Source: UBA2040 sp041674745 (GTDB lineage Bacteria > Bacteroidota > Bacteroidia > Flavobacteriales_D > Crocinitomicaceae). From it: DNA of 64,000 nucleotides. This document shows, in pieces, positions 17,392-26,092 of this stretch. The stretch spans positions 18,149 through 82,148 of the forward strand of contig JBAYVD010000014.1 of the NCBI GenBank assembly GCA_041674745.1. Direction: 5' to 3'. The notes under the pieces are model-generated. The model was not told where the DNA came from, made no database searches, and worked only from the letters and a program-made list of their open reading frames with translations. Made by a program: the position numbers and the translations under genes. Within the stretch, counting starts at the first letter, position 1, and the number at the start of each line of letters is the position of its first letter.

Positions 17392-17426
17392 TTCAGTTAA
17401 GGATGGAGTTAACTTCATCCTTTTTG
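17392..17426 (+). repeat. direct repeat copy 2 (terminator duplication)
   Basis: Second copy of the TTCAGnnAAGGATGGAG... element found at 16505-16540; it differs in the two bases after TTCAG, one core base and the T-run length. Confidence 0.75.
17399..17425 (+). terminator. terminator after the orphan lipoprotein gene
   Basis: AAGGATG pairs with CATCCTT, with inner AGTTAACT itself self-complementary, followed by five T. It separates the lipoprotein gene from the rpsL promoter. Confidence 0.8.
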
Positions 17427-17522
17427 TTTTCCACACAAAACCACAGATTTTGCAAAAAATACTTTTTGATATCCTTCTTAACATTTGAATGTGAAAAAAA
17501 AGCACTTTTTTGCACTAAGCCC

Positions 17523-17552
17523 TTGGTTTCTAAAATTAATCTCCTATCTTTG
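17523..17552 (+). promoter_or_regulatory. promoter of the str-S10-spc ribosomal block (TTG-N19-TATCTTTG)
   Basis: TTG at 17523-17525 and TATCTTTG at 17545-17552, spacing 19, an excellent match to the Bacteroidota consensus. The bases that follow, CACCCC, are the same as in the promoter array at the right end of the window. The leader to the rpsL start is about 55 bases. Confidence 0.85.
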
Positions 17553-17553
17553 C

Positions 17554-17576
17554 ACCCCTCAAAGTGTGTTTGGGGT
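17554..17576 (+). promoter_or_regulatory. rpsL leader hairpin
   Basis: ACCCC (17554-17558) pairs with GGGGT (17572-17576) around a 13-base loop at the very 5' end of the predicted transcript. It could protect the mRNA end or take part in regulation; that is inference. Confidence 0.4.
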
Positions 17577-17611
17577 ATTTTATTATTAATTAAAGTTAAC
17601 GTTTTTACAGT

Positions 17612-17989
17612 ATGCCAACGATTCAACAGTTAGTGCGAAAAGGCAGAACAGCAGTGGTGAAAAAGAGCAAGTCAGCAGCACTTGATTCTTGTCCACAGCG
17701 TAAAGGGGTATGTGTGCGTGTGTACACCACTACTCCTAAGAAACCAAACTCTGCTATGCGTAAGGTAGCAAGGGTGCGTTTGACCAATGGTAAAGAGGTC
17801 AATGCGTATATTGGTGGTGAAGGTCACAATTTACAGGAACACTCATTGGTGTTAGTACGTGGTGGAAGAGTAAAAGATCTTCCAGGTGTACGTTACCACA
17901 TCGTGCGTGGAGCAGAAGATACTGCTGGGGTTGAGGGAAGAACTCAACGTCGTTCTAAATACGGAACAAAAAGACCAAAAGCCAAATAA
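17612..17989 (+). CDS. rpsL: 30S ribosomal protein uS12
   Basis: Decoding-centre protein, 125 residues. QLVRKGR at the N-terminus and TTPKKPNSAMRKVARVRLTNG are the conserved core; Lys43 and Lys44 are wild-type, so no streptomycin-resistance change is apparent in the KKPNS loop. The beta-methylthiolated Asp site is in the normal region (VRGGRVKDLPGVRYH). First gene of a block that runs without a strand change to rplQ. Confidence 0.99.
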   Translation: MPTIQQLVRKGRTAVVKKSKSAALDSCPQRKGVCVRVYTTTPKKPNSAMRKVARVRLTNGKEVNAYIGGEGHNLQEHSLVLVRGGRVKDLPGVRYHIVRGAEDTAGVEGRTQRRSKYGTKRPKAK

Positions 17990-18008
17990 TATTTAAAGGT
18001 TTAAAGAA

Positions 18009-18479
18009 ATGAGAAGAAGAAAAGCCAAAAAGATTGCCATTCTTCCGGATCCAAGATTCGGAGAAGAGATGGTAACGAAGTTCGTGAACAACTTGATGTT
18101 GGACGGAAAAAAGAACTTAGCGTTTAAAATATTCTATGATGCAATTGATATCGTAGATGCAAAAATCGAAGACCAAAACGGTTTAGATGTTTGGAAAAAA
18201 GGATTGGAAAACATTACACCATCTGTTGAGGTTCGTTCTCGTCGTGTTGGGGGTGCTACTTTCCAAATTCCTACACCTGTTCGTGAAGGTAGAAAACAAT
18301 CACTTGGAATGAAGTGGATGATTGGCTACTCACGTAAGAGAAATGAAAAAACAATGGCTCAGCGTTTAGCGGCAGAAATCATCGCATCTTCGAAAGAAGA
18401 AGGAGCGGCTTTCAAAAAGAAAGAAGATACAATCCGTATGGCTGAAGCGAACAAAGCATTCTCACATTTTAGATTTTAA
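18009..18479 (+). CDS. rpsG: 30S ribosomal protein uS7
   Basis: Head-assembly initiator of the small subunit, 156 residues. The family motifs VEVRSRRVGGATFQIPTPV and the C-terminal MAEANKAFSHFRF are present. Normal length, with the characteristic Bacteroidota start MRRRKAKK. Nineteen bases after rpsL, six before fusA. Confidence 0.99.
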   Translation: MRRRKAKKIAILPDPRFGEEMVTKFVNNLMLDGKKNLAFKIFYDAIDIVDAKIEDQNGLDVWKKGLENITPSVEVRSRRVGGATFQIPTPVREGRKQSLGMKWMIGYSRKRNEKTMAQRLAAEIIASSKEEGAAFKKKEDTIRMAEANKAFSHFRF

Positions 18480-18485
18480 GTAGAA

Positions 18486-20591
18486 ATGGCAAGAGATTTA
18501 AGATTTACAAGAAACATCGGTATTGCTGCACACATTGATGCAGGAAAAACGACGACGACTGAGCGTATTCTTTACTACGGTGGTGTAAACCACAAAATTG
18601 GTGAAGTACACGACGGTGGTGCGACAATGGACTGGATGGAGCAAGAGCAAGAGCGTGGTATTACCATTACTTCTGCGGCTACCACTTTGACATGGAAATA
18701 CCGAGGACAAGATTACCACGTAAACATTATTGATACACCGGGACACGTTGACTTTACAGTTGAGGTGAATCGTTCATTGCGTGTATTGGATGGTTTGGTG
18801 TTCTTATTTTCAGCAGTGGATGGTGTTGAGCCACAATCTGAAACAAACTGGAGATTAGCAAACAACTACAACGTACCAAGAATTGGTTTCGTTAACAAAA
18901 TGGACCGTCAAGGTGCAGATTTCTTGAACGTGTGTAGACAAGTAAAAGAAATGTTGGGTAGCCACGCGTTACCATTGCAAATCAACATTGGTGCTGAGGA
19001 TGATTTCAAAGGGGTTGTTGATTTGATCAACTTCCGTGGAATCACTTGGAACGAAGAAGATAAAGGAATGACTTTCCAAGAAATTCCAATTCCTGCTGAC
19101 GTTCTAGAAGAAGCGACTATGTTGCGTGAGCAATTGTTGGAAGCAGTAGCTGAATTCGATGACACTTTGATGGAGAAATATTTCGTTGATCCGGAATCTT
19201 TGACTGAAAGAGAAATCTTGGATGCATTGAGAGCTGCAACAATCGCTGGAAAAGTGGTTCCAATGATGTGTGGTACTGCCTTCAAAAACAAAGGTGTTCA
19301 AGCGATGTTGGACATGGTAATGGAAATTTTGCCTTCTCCAATGGATGTAGGTGAAATCGAAGGTATCGATCCTAAAACAGATTTGCCAATTACACGTAAA
19401 CCGGATATTAAAGAGCCGTTTGCAGGTTTGGCATTTAAAATTGCTACGGATCCTTTCGTAGGTCGTTTGTGTTTCGTGCGTGCTTATTCAGGTAATTTGC
19501 CTGCAGGTTCGTATGTATACAATACACGTTCAAATAACAAAGAACGTATCTCTCGTATCTTCCAAATGCACGCAAACAAACAAAATCAAATTGATGAGTT
19601 GAGTGCTGGAGATATCGGTGCGGTTGTTGGATTTAAAGATATCCGTACAGGAGATACTTTGTGTGCAGAAGATGCGCATATCATATTGGAGTCTATGGAC
19701 TTCCCAGATCCAGTAATCGGAATCGCTATTGAGCCTAAAACTCAAGCGGATCAAGATAAATTGGGTGTTGGTTTAGGTAAATTGGCGGAAGAAGATCCAA
19801 CTTTCCAAGTTCACACAGATGATGAATCAGGTCAAACAATTATCTCAGGAATGGGTGAGTTGCACTTGGATATCATTATTGACCGTTTGCGTCGTGAGTT
19901 TAAAGTGGAAGTAAATCAAGGTGAGCCTCAAGTTACTTACCGTGAAGATATCACTGCACCAGTTGATCACCGTGAAGTTTACAAAAAACAATCAGGTGGT
20001 CGTGGTAAATTTGCCGATATCGTTGTTAGAATTGAGCCTCAATCAGATCCAGAAAAATCAGGATTGGAATTTGTCAACGTAATTAAAGGTGGTACAATTC
20101 CAAGAGAATTTATTCCATCTGTTGAGAAAGGATTCAAAGAATCAATGAAAAATGGTGTATTAGCTGGATTCCCTGTTGAAGCGATGAAAGTGACGTTGTC
20201 AGATGGTTCATTCCACGCTGTCGATTCAGATGCATTGTCTTTCGAGATTTGTGCGAAAATGGCTTACAGAACAGCTTTGAAAAAAGCCTCTCCAATTTTA
20301 TTGGAACCAATCATGAACTTAGAAGTAGTTACTCCTGAAATAAACATGGGTGATATCGTAGGTGACCTTAACCGTCGTCGAGGGATGATGAAAGGAATGG
20401 ACGATAGAGCAGGTTCTAAAGTATTGAAGGCGGATGTTCCTTTGTCTGAAATGTTTGGTTATGTAACACAGTTACGTACGATTTCATCTGGACGAGCAAC
20501 CTCTTCAATGACGTTCTCTCACTACGCAGAAGCACCGAAAAATGTTGCTGAAGCTGTAGTTGCAAAAATCAATGGAAAAGTTACCGCTTAA
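18486..20591 (+). CDS. fusA: elongation factor G
   Basis: Translocation GTPase, 701 residues, full length. G1 AHIDAGKTTT (about 16-25), G3 DTPGHVD (about 82-88) and G4 NKMD (about 136-139) are intact, followed by domains II-V with the conserved GMGELHLDI in domain III. Codon use matches the adjacent ribosomal genes, as expected for the highly expressed housekeeping copy. tuf, which follows fusA in many bacteria, is not here; rpsJ follows directly. Confidence 0.99.
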   Translation: MARDLRFTRNIGIAAHIDAGKTTTTERILYYGGVNHKIGEVHDGGATMDWMEQEQERGITITSAATTLTWKYRGQDYHVNIIDTPGHVDFTVEVNRSLRVLDGLVFLFSAVDGVEPQSETNWRLANNYNVPRIGFVNKMDRQGADFLNVCRQVKEMLGSHALPLQINIGAEDDFKGVVDLINFRGITWNEEDKGMTFQEIPIPADVLEEATMLREQLLEAVAEFDDTLMEKYFVDPESLTEREILDALRAATIAGKVVPMMCGTAFKNKGVQAMLDMVMEILPSPMDVGEIEGIDPKTDLPITRKPDIKEPFAGLAFKIATDPFVGRLCFVRAYSGNLPAGSYVYNTRSNNKERISRIFQMHANKQNQIDELSAGDIGAVVGFKDIRTGDTLCAEDAHIILESMDFPDPVIGIAIEPKTQADQDKLGVGLGKLAEEDPTFQVHTDDESGQTIISGMGELHLDIIIDRLRREFKVEVNQGEPQVTYREDITAPVDHREVYKKQSGGRGKFADIVVRIEPQSDPEKSGLEFVNVIKGGTIPREFIPSVEKGFKESMKNGVLAGFPVEAMKVTLSDGSFHAVDSDALSFEICAKMAYRTALKKASPILLEPIMNLEVVTPEINMGDIVGDLNRRRGMMKGMDDRAGSKVLKADVPLSEMFGYVTQLRTISSGRATSSMTFSHYAEAPKNVAEAVVAKINGKVTA

Positions 20592-20600
20592 TTTTAAGAA

Positions 20601-20906
20601 ATGAGCCAGAAAATTAGAATCAAATTAAAGTCGTACGATCACAATTTAGTGGACAAATCGGCAGAGAAAATCGTTAAAACTGTAAAAGCTACAGGTGCGG
20701 TAGTTAGTGGACCAATTCCATTGCCAACGCACAAGAGAATTTACACCGTGTTGAGATCTCCACACGTTAACAAAAAAGCGCGTGAGCAATTCGAATTGTG
20801 CTCTTACAAGCGTTTGTTAGACATCTATTCGTCTTCTGCAAAAACAGTTGATGCGTTGATGCGTTTGGAGTTGCCTAGTGGGGTTGACGTAGAAATTAAA
20901 GTTTAA
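20601..20906 (+). CDS. rpsJ: 30S ribosomal protein uS10 (NusE)
   Basis: 101 residues; also the NusE subunit of antitermination complexes. IRIKLKSYDHNLVDKSAEKI and GPIPLPTHKRIYTVLRSPHV are the diagnostic segments. Nine bases after fusA, fusing the str and S10 operons into one block. Confidence 0.99.
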   Translation: MSQKIRIKLKSYDHNLVDKSAEKIVKTVKATGAVVSGPIPLPTHKRIYTVLRSPHVNKKAREQFELCSYKRLLDIYSSSAKTVDALMRLELPSGVDVEIKV

Positions 20907-20929
20907 GTTTAATAATTAATAAGTAAAGT

Positions 20930-21544
20930 ATGCCAGGAATTATTGGTCGAAAAATCGGCATGACTAGCATCTACAGTGCCGAGGGTAAGGCTACACCATG
21001 CACAGTGATAGAAGCAGGTCCTTGTGTTGTTACGCAAGTAAAGACACAAGATCGAGACGGTTACGAGGCAGTTCAAATTGGGTTTGGCGAGCGTAAAGAA
21101 AAAAACACGCCAAATGCTCTAAAAGGACACTTCAAGAAAGCAAACACAACTCCAAAATCTAGATTGGCGGAGTTCAAAGGCTTTGACAATGTAAGCCTTG
21201 GAGATATCATCAATGTTGATGTATTCGAAGAAGGTGAATTTGTAGATGTAGTTGGAACATCAAAAGGTAAAGGTTTCCAAGGTGTTGTTCGTCGTCACAA
21301 CTTTGGTGGTGTAGGACAAGCAACGCATGGTCAGCACAACCGACTTCGTGCCCCAGGTTCGATCGGTGCTTGTTCTTATCCTGCACGCGTATTCAAAGGA
21401 ATGCGAATGGCTGGACAAATGGGTAACAAGCGAGTGATGATGGAAAACCTTCAAATTTTGAAAGTTATGACAGACAGACACATGATTGTAATTAAAGGTT
21501 CTATCCCAGGAGCCAAAGGTTCAACCGTATTAATTCAGAGATAA
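20930..21544 (+). CDS. rplC: 50S ribosomal protein uL3
   Basis: Early-assembly protein near the peptidyl-transferase centre, 204 residues. GIIGRKIGMTSIYS at the N-terminus and the central extension (GVVRRHNFGGVGQATHGQ, then RAPGSIGACSYPARVFKGMRM) are typical. The TAA overlaps the rplD start by one base (TAATG), implying translational coupling. Confidence 0.99.
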   Translation: MPGIIGRKIGMTSIYSAEGKATPCTVIEAGPCVVTQVKTQDRDGYEAVQIGFGERKEKNTPNALKGHFKKANTTPKSRLAEFKGFDNVSLGDIINVDVFEEGEFVDVVGTSKGKGFQGVVRRHNFGGVGQATHGQHNRLRAPGSIGACSYPARVFKGMRMAGQMGNKRVMMENLQILKVMTDRHMIVIKGSIPGAKGSTVLIQR

Positions 21545-22170
21545 TGGAAGTAAAAGTATTTGACGCAAAAGGAAAAGCGACTTCTAAAAAAGTTACTCTT
21601 TCGGAAGACATCTTTGGTATTGAACCAAATCAGCACGCGATTTATTTGGATGTAAAGCAACACTTGGCTAACAAACGTCAAGGAACGCACAAGTCGAAAG
21701 AAAGAGCAGAAATTGCTGGTTCTACAAAAAAGATCAAAAAACAAAAAGGTACTGGTGGCGCTCGTGCGGGTAGTATCAAATCGGGTACTCGTGTAGGGGG
21801 TGGACGTATGTTCGGACCTCGCCCACGTAACTATCATTTCAAATTGAACGTAAAGTTGAAAAGACTTGCTCGTAAATCTGCTTTTGCTGTACAAGCGAAA
21901 AATGATGCGGTAATGGTCTTGGAAGATTTGAATATGACTGCACCAAAGACTCAAGAGTTTAAATCAATGTTGGCTAACTTGAAGTTAGAGAACCAAAAAG
22001 TATTGTTGATTCTTGGATCTAAAAATGACAACGTATATTTCTCTTCACGCAATTTGGGTAAAGTGAAAGTTGTTACTGCTGATTCTTTTAATACATATGA
22101 TGTATTGAATGCACGTAAAGTGGTTTTGGCAGAGAGTTCTTTAGAAGTTATCGAAAAGATTCTTAATTAA
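21544..22170 (+). CDS. rplD: 50S ribosomal protein uL4
   Basis: 208 residues. The exit-tunnel loop region KKIKKQKGTGGARAGSIKS, then GGGRMFGPRPRNY, matches uL4. In E. coli L4 represses its own operon; no corresponding leader could be judged here. Coupled to rplC by TAATG. Confidence 0.99.
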   Translation: MEVKVFDAKGKATSKKVTLSEDIFGIEPNQHAIYLDVKQHLANKRQGTHKSKERAEIAGSTKKIKKQKGTGGARAGSIKSGTRVGGGRMFGPRPRNYHFKLNVKLKRLARKSAFAVQAKNDAVMVLEDLNMTAPKTQEFKSMLANLKLENQKVLLILGSKNDNVYFSSRNLGKVKVVTADSFNTYDVLNARKVVLAESSLEVIEKILN

Positions 22171-22176
22171 TTCAAG

Positions 22177-22473
22177 ATGAAGACAATTATCAAAAAGCCG
22201 ATCATTACAGAGAAAGCGACAATGGCTAGCGAAAAGCAAAACCGTTTCACTTTTGTAGTAGACAAAGGGGCTAACAAAATCGAAATTAAAAAAGCCGTCG
22301 AAAACATGTATGGAGTTCAGATTACTGAAGTTCGCACCATGACTTATGGCGGTGGCAAATCCTCGGTGAAATACACCAATAAAGGTATCGTTGAGCAACC
22401 TAGCAACCCTTGGAAAAAGGCGATTGTTACTGTTGCAGAAGGAGAAACGATTGATTTATTTAATAATTTTTAA
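22177..22473 (+). CDS. rplW: 50S ribosomal protein uL23
   Basis: 98 residues; binds at the tunnel exit and forms the docking site for trigger factor and SRP. KPIITEKATMASEKQNRFTF and IKKAVENMYGVQITEVRTM are the family signatures. Six bases after rplD. Confidence 0.99.
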   Translation: MKTIIKKPIITEKATMASEKQNRFTFVVDKGANKIEIKKAVENMYGVQITEVRTMTYGGGKSSVKYTNKGIVEQPSNPWKKAIVTVAEGETIDLFNNF

Positions 22474-22486
22474 GTAATAAGAACTA

Positions 22487-23311
22487 ATGGGTCTTAAAAA
22501 ATTCAAGCCTACAACTCCAGGGCAAAGACACAAGATTAACAGTACCTATTCTGAGGTTACAACCAACGTTCCTGAAAAGAGCTTGGTAGCCGGAAAGAGT
22601 AGATCTGGAGGTCGGAACAATGACGGTAGAATGACCATGCGTTATATTGGAGGTGGTCACAAACAAAAGTACCGAATCATTGACTTTAAAAGAGACAAGC
22701 AAGATATTCCTGCTACGGTTAAAACGATCGAATACGATCCAAACCGTACAGCACGTATCGCTTTGTTGTTCTATGCAGATGGAGAGAAACGTTACATAAT
22801 CGCACCGGATGGTTTGAAGGTAGATGACGTGGTTGTTTCTGGAAAAACTGCAGCTCCCAATGTTGGAAATACCCTTTTATTAGGAGATATTCCACTAGGT
22901 ACAGTAATTCATAACATTGAATTAACACCTGGTAAAGGGGGAGCAATCGCTCGTGGTGCAGGAACATATGCACAATTGAACGCTCGTGATGGTCGTTATG
23001 CATCTATCAAAATGCCTTCTGGAGAAATCCGATTGATTTTGCAAACATGCTCAGCAACTATCGGTTCTGTTTCGAACTCTGAACATAACTTGGTCGTATC
23101 TGGTAAAGCAGGTCGTTCTCGTTGGTTAGGCCGTCGTCCACGTGTACGTGGTGTAGTTATGAACCCAGTTGATCACCCAATGGGTGGTGGAGAGGGCCGT
23201 AACTCAGGAGGTCACCCACGCTCTAGAAATGGTATGCCTGCTAAAGGTTTCAAAACTAGAGACAAGAAAAAATATTCAGATAAGTTAATCGTCGAAAGAA
23301 GAAAAAAATAA
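22487..23311 (+). CDS. rplB: 50S ribosomal protein uL2
   Basis: 274 residues, full length. The C-terminal active-site-proximal segment GVVMNPVDHPMGGGEGRNSG includes the conserved histidine implicated in peptidyl transfer. KSRSGGRNNDGRMTMRYIGGG is the N-terminal signature. Confidence 0.99.
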   Translation: MGLKKFKPTTPGQRHKINSTYSEVTTNVPEKSLVAGKSRSGGRNNDGRMTMRYIGGGHKQKYRIIDFKRDKQDIPATVKTIEYDPNRTARIALLFYADGEKRYIIAPDGLKVDDVVVSGKTAAPNVGNTLLLGDIPLGTVIHNIELTPGKGGAIARGAGTYAQLNARDGRYASIKMPSGEIRLILQTCSATIGSVSNSEHNLVVSGKAGRSRWLGRRPRVRGVVMNPVDHPMGGGEGRNSGGHPRSRNGMPAKGFKTRDKKKYSDKLIVERRKK

Positions 23312-23318
23312 GTAGAGT

Positions 23319-23597
23319 ATGAGTCGTTCGTTGAAAAAACCACCGTTTGTTCATTACAAGTTAATGATAAGAGTGGACGAAGCACAAGCATCGAATAGTA
23401 AAGCTGTGATCAAAACTTGGTCTAGAGCCTCTACTATTACGCCAGACTTCGTAGGATTAACTTTTGCCGTTCACAACGGGAATAAGTTTATTCCAGTGTA
23501 TGTTACTGAGAACATGGTAGGACATAAGTTAGGTGAGTTTTCACCGACACGAAATTTCCGCGGCCATGGAGGGAACAAGAAAGATAAAAAAAGATAG
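23319..23597 (+). CDS. rpsS: 30S ribosomal protein uS19
   Basis: 92 residues; head protein that contacts A-site tRNA. SRSLKKPPFVHYKL and GHKLGEFSPTRNFRGHGGNK are diagnostic. Seven bases after rplB. Confidence 0.99.
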   Translation: MSRSLKKPPFVHYKLMIRVDEAQASNSKAVIKTWSRASTITPDFVGLTFAVHNGNKFIPVYVTENMVGHKLGEFSPTRNFRGHGGNKKDKKR

Positions 23598-23616
23598 ATT
23601 TTAAATAGCAAATATC

Positions 23617-24012
23617 ATGGGTGCTAGAAAAAGACTAAGAGCAGAGAAAATTAAGGAAGACAACAAGTCAATCGCGTTTGCGAAATTGAATGATTCTCCT
23701 ATCGCTCCAAGAAAGATGAGATTAGTTGCAGATCTTGTAAGGGGAGTAGAAGTAAATAAAGCTCTTAACATATTGCAATACAATTCTAAAAATGCGTCGA
23801 AAAGTTTAAGTACGTTATTGCGTTCAGCAATTTCAAACTGGGAACAAAAAAACGAAGGCAAGAATATAGAAGAAGAGAACTTAGTTGTTCGTTCAATTGA
23901 AGTAGGTGGTGGTACGATGCTAAAACGTATTCAAGCTGCACCTCAAGGTAGAGCGCACCGAGTTAGAAAAAGATCAAATCACGTAACCATCACCATTGAT
24001 GGAACCAAATAA
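23617..24012 (+). CDS. rplV: 50S ribosomal protein uL22
   Basis: 131 residues, slightly longer than E. coli L22. LNDSPIAPRKMRLVADLVRG and the tunnel beta-hairpin region ending RIQAAPQGRAHRVRKRSNHV are typical. No macrolide-resistance-type deletion is visible in the hairpin. Confidence 0.98.
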   Translation: MGARKRLRAEKIKEDNKSIAFAKLNDSPIAPRKMRLVADLVRGVEVNKALNILQYNSKNASKSLSTLLRSAISNWEQKNEGKNIEEENLVVRSIEVGGGTMLKRIQAAPQGRAHRVRKRSNHVTITIDGTK

Positions 24013-24022
24013 GAAGTAGAAA

Positions 24023-24760
24023 ATGGGACAAAAAGCAAATCCAATTGGAAATAGATTAGGTTTCATCCACGGATGGGATTCTAACTGGTACGGTGGTGAT
24101 AATTACGGAGAAAAAATCGTTGAAGACGATAAAATCCGTCGATACTTGAACGCTCGTTTGTCGAGAGCAAGTATTTCAAAAATCATCATCGAGCGTACAC
24201 TTAAATTGGTTACCGTTACGATTAACACGGCTCGTCCGGGTGTAATTATCGGAAAAGGTGGTCAAGAGGTGGACAAGTTGAAAGAAGAATTGAAAAAATT
24301 GACGAAAAAAGAGATCCAAATCAACATTTTCGAGGTGAAACGTCCAGAATTGGATGCTCGATTGGTGGCTGATGGTATCGCTCGTCAATTGGAAGCACGT
24401 ATTTCATTTAGACGTGCTATCAAAATGTCTATTGCGAGCACAATGCGAATGGGAGCAGAAGGAATCAAAGTGAAGATTTCCGGACGTTTGAATGGCGCAG
24501 AGATGGCTCGTTCAGAGATGTACAAGGATGGACGTACTCCGTTACATACGTTCAGAGCTGACATCGATTATGCACTTTCTGAAGCGCATACTACATACGG
24601 TCGTTTGGGAATCAAAGTGTGGATTTGCAAAGGAGAAGTATATGGTAAGAGAGATCTTTCACCAAACATTGGAATGACAAACGCTCAAGGAGGTAACTCT
24701 CAAGGTGGTGGTAATCGTCGTCCAGGTGGAGCTCCAGGTGGAAAAAGAAAGAAAAAGTAA
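24023..24760 (+). CDS. rpsC: 30S ribosomal protein uS3
   Basis: 245 residues with the KH domain (RPGVIIGKGGQEVDKLKEE) and C-terminal domain (SGRLNGAEMARSE). The last ~25 residues are a Gly/Arg/Lys-rich tail ending GGKRKKK, an extension common in Bacteroidota. The mRNA entry-channel helicase residues lie in the conserved part. Confidence 0.99.
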   Translation: MGQKANPIGNRLGFIHGWDSNWYGGDNYGEKIVEDDKIRRYLNARLSRASISKIIIERTLKLVTVTINTARPGVIIGKGGQEVDKLKEELKKLTKKEIQINIFEVKRPELDARLVADGIARQLEARISFRRAIKMSIASTMRMGAEGIKVKISGRLNGAEMARSEMYKDGRTPLHTFRADIDYALSEAHTTYGRLGIKVWICKGEVYGKRDLSPNIGMTNAQGGNSQGGGNRRPGGAPGGKRKKK

Positions 24761-24784
24761 GAATCAGGTAAAAGTCTAAGAAAG

Positions 24785-25216
24785 ATGTTACAACCAAAAA
24801 GAACCAAATTTAGAAGAGTTCAAAAAGGACGAAATACAGGTATTGCCCACAGAGGTAGCACAATTGCTTTCGGATCTTTTGGATTGAAAACTTTGGAGCC
24901 AGGATGGATCACTTCACGCCAAATCGAAGCGTCTCGTATTGCGGTAACCCGTTTTATGAAACGTGAAGGAAAAGTGTGGATTCGTATCTTCCCTGACAAA
25001 CCAGTTACCTCTAAACCAGCCGAAGTACGGATGGGTAAAGGTAAAGGTGCTCCAAGTCACTGGGTAGCTGTTGTGAAACCAGGTCGCATCATGTTTGAAG
25101 CGGATGGTGTTCCTTATGAAGTAGCGAAAGAAGCTCTTCGTTTGGCAGCGCAGAAAATGCCGGTGAAGTGTAAGTTCGTTGTTCGCAACGATTATGTTAA
25201 ACCAGCAGGTAAATAA
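24785..25216 (+). CDS. rplP: 50S ribosomal protein uL16
   Basis: 143 residues. MLQPKRTKFRRVQKGRN at the start and RMGKGKGAPSHWVAVVKPGRIM carry the loop that contacts A-site tRNA and the arginine hydroxylated in some bacteria (near MGKGKG). Normal length. Confidence 0.99.
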   Translation: MLQPKRTKFRRVQKGRNTGIAHRGSTIAFGSFGLKTLEPGWITSRQIEASRIAVTRFMKREGKVWIRIFPDKPVTSKPAEVRMGKGKGAPSHWVAVVKPGRIMFEADGVPYEVAKEALRLAAQKMPVKCKFVVRNDYVKPAGK

Positions 25217-25224
25217 GTAAGGAA

Positions 25225-25431
25225 ATGAAACAGCAAGAAATCACAAAGCTTTCCGACAAGGACGTTCAAACACAAATCTCGAATTTATCAGAAAAATTGA
25301 TGAAAACGAAATTGTCTCACGGCGTATCTCCAATGGAAAACCCAATTCAAATTCGTGGTATGAGACGAACAATTGCTCGTTTGAAAACCGAATTAACAAA
25401 ACGTGAAGCAGCGGCTAGCGCCAAAGCATAA
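25225..25431 (+). CDS. rpmC: 50S ribosomal protein uL29
   Basis: 68 residues, a helical hairpin at the tunnel exit. MKQQEITKLSDKDVQTQI and the central MENPIQIRGMRRTIARLKTE match uL29; the Ala/Lys tail is typical of the phylum. Confidence 0.98.
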   Translation: MKQQEITKLSDKDVQTQISNLSEKLMKTKLSHGVSPMENPIQIRGMRRTIARLKTELTKREAAASAKA

Positions 25432-25442
25432 TTGTCTTGAAA

Positions 25443-25703
25443 ATGGAAGAAAAACGTAATTTAAGAAAAGACCGTGTCGGCATCGTAACTAGCGATAAAA
25501 TGGACAAGTCTATCGTAGTAGCAGTCGAAAGACGGGTTAAGCACCCTAAATATGGAAAATTCGTAAAGAAAACATCCAAATTTTTCGCGCACGACGAGAA
25601 GAACGAGTGCAACGTGGGTGATACCGTACGGATTATGGAGACCAGACCTTTGAGTAAATTGAAGAACTGGAGATTAGTAGAAATTGTCGAAAAAGCTAAA
25701 TAA
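25443..25703 (+). CDS. rpsQ: 30S ribosomal protein uS17
   Basis: ATG at 25443 gives 86 residues beginning MEEKRNLRKDRVGIV; an in-frame TTG six bases earlier is less likely. KMDKSIVVAVERRVKHPKYGKF and the OB-fold end are diagnostic. Confidence 0.98.
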   Translation: MEEKRNLRKDRVGIVTSDKMDKSIVVAVERRVKHPKYGKFVKKTSKFFAHDEKNECNVGDTVRIMETRPLSKLKNWRLVEIVEKAK

Positions 25704-25712
25704 GTTTTAGTA

Positions 25713-26081
25713 ATGATACAACAAGAATCAAGACTTGCAGTAGCAGACAACTCAGGAGCAAAAACTGTTTTGTGCATCCGTGTATTGGGTGGAACAAAAC
25801 GTCGTTATGCATCCGTAGGAGACAAAATTGTCGTTGCTGTTAAGAGTGCAATGCCCTCTGGAGCTGTCAAAAAAGGACAGGTTGCCAAGGCGGTTATTGT
25901 AAGAACCAAAAAAGAAGTGCGCCGCGCAGATGGTTCTTACATTCGATTTGATGATAACGCTTGCGTTATCTTAAATCAGGCGGGAGAAATGAGAGGTACC
26001 CGTATTTTTGGACCAGTTGCTCGTGAGCTACGTGAAAACAATTATATGAAGATTGTTTCATTGGCTCCCGAAGTACTTTAA
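25713..26081 (+). CDS. rplN: 50S ribosomal protein uL14
   Basis: 122 residues, the usual length. MIQQESRLAVADNSGAKTVLCIRVLGG and GTRIFGPVARELR are the family signatures. First gene of the classical spc group, here continuous with S10. Confidence 0.99.
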   Translation: MIQQESRLAVADNSGAKTVLCIRVLGGTKRRYASVGDKIVVAVKSAMPSGAVKKGQVAKAVIVRTKKEVRRADGSYIRFDDNACVILNQAGEMRGTRIFGPVARELRENNYMKIVSLAPEVL

Positions 26082-26092
26082 AAACGTAAATC

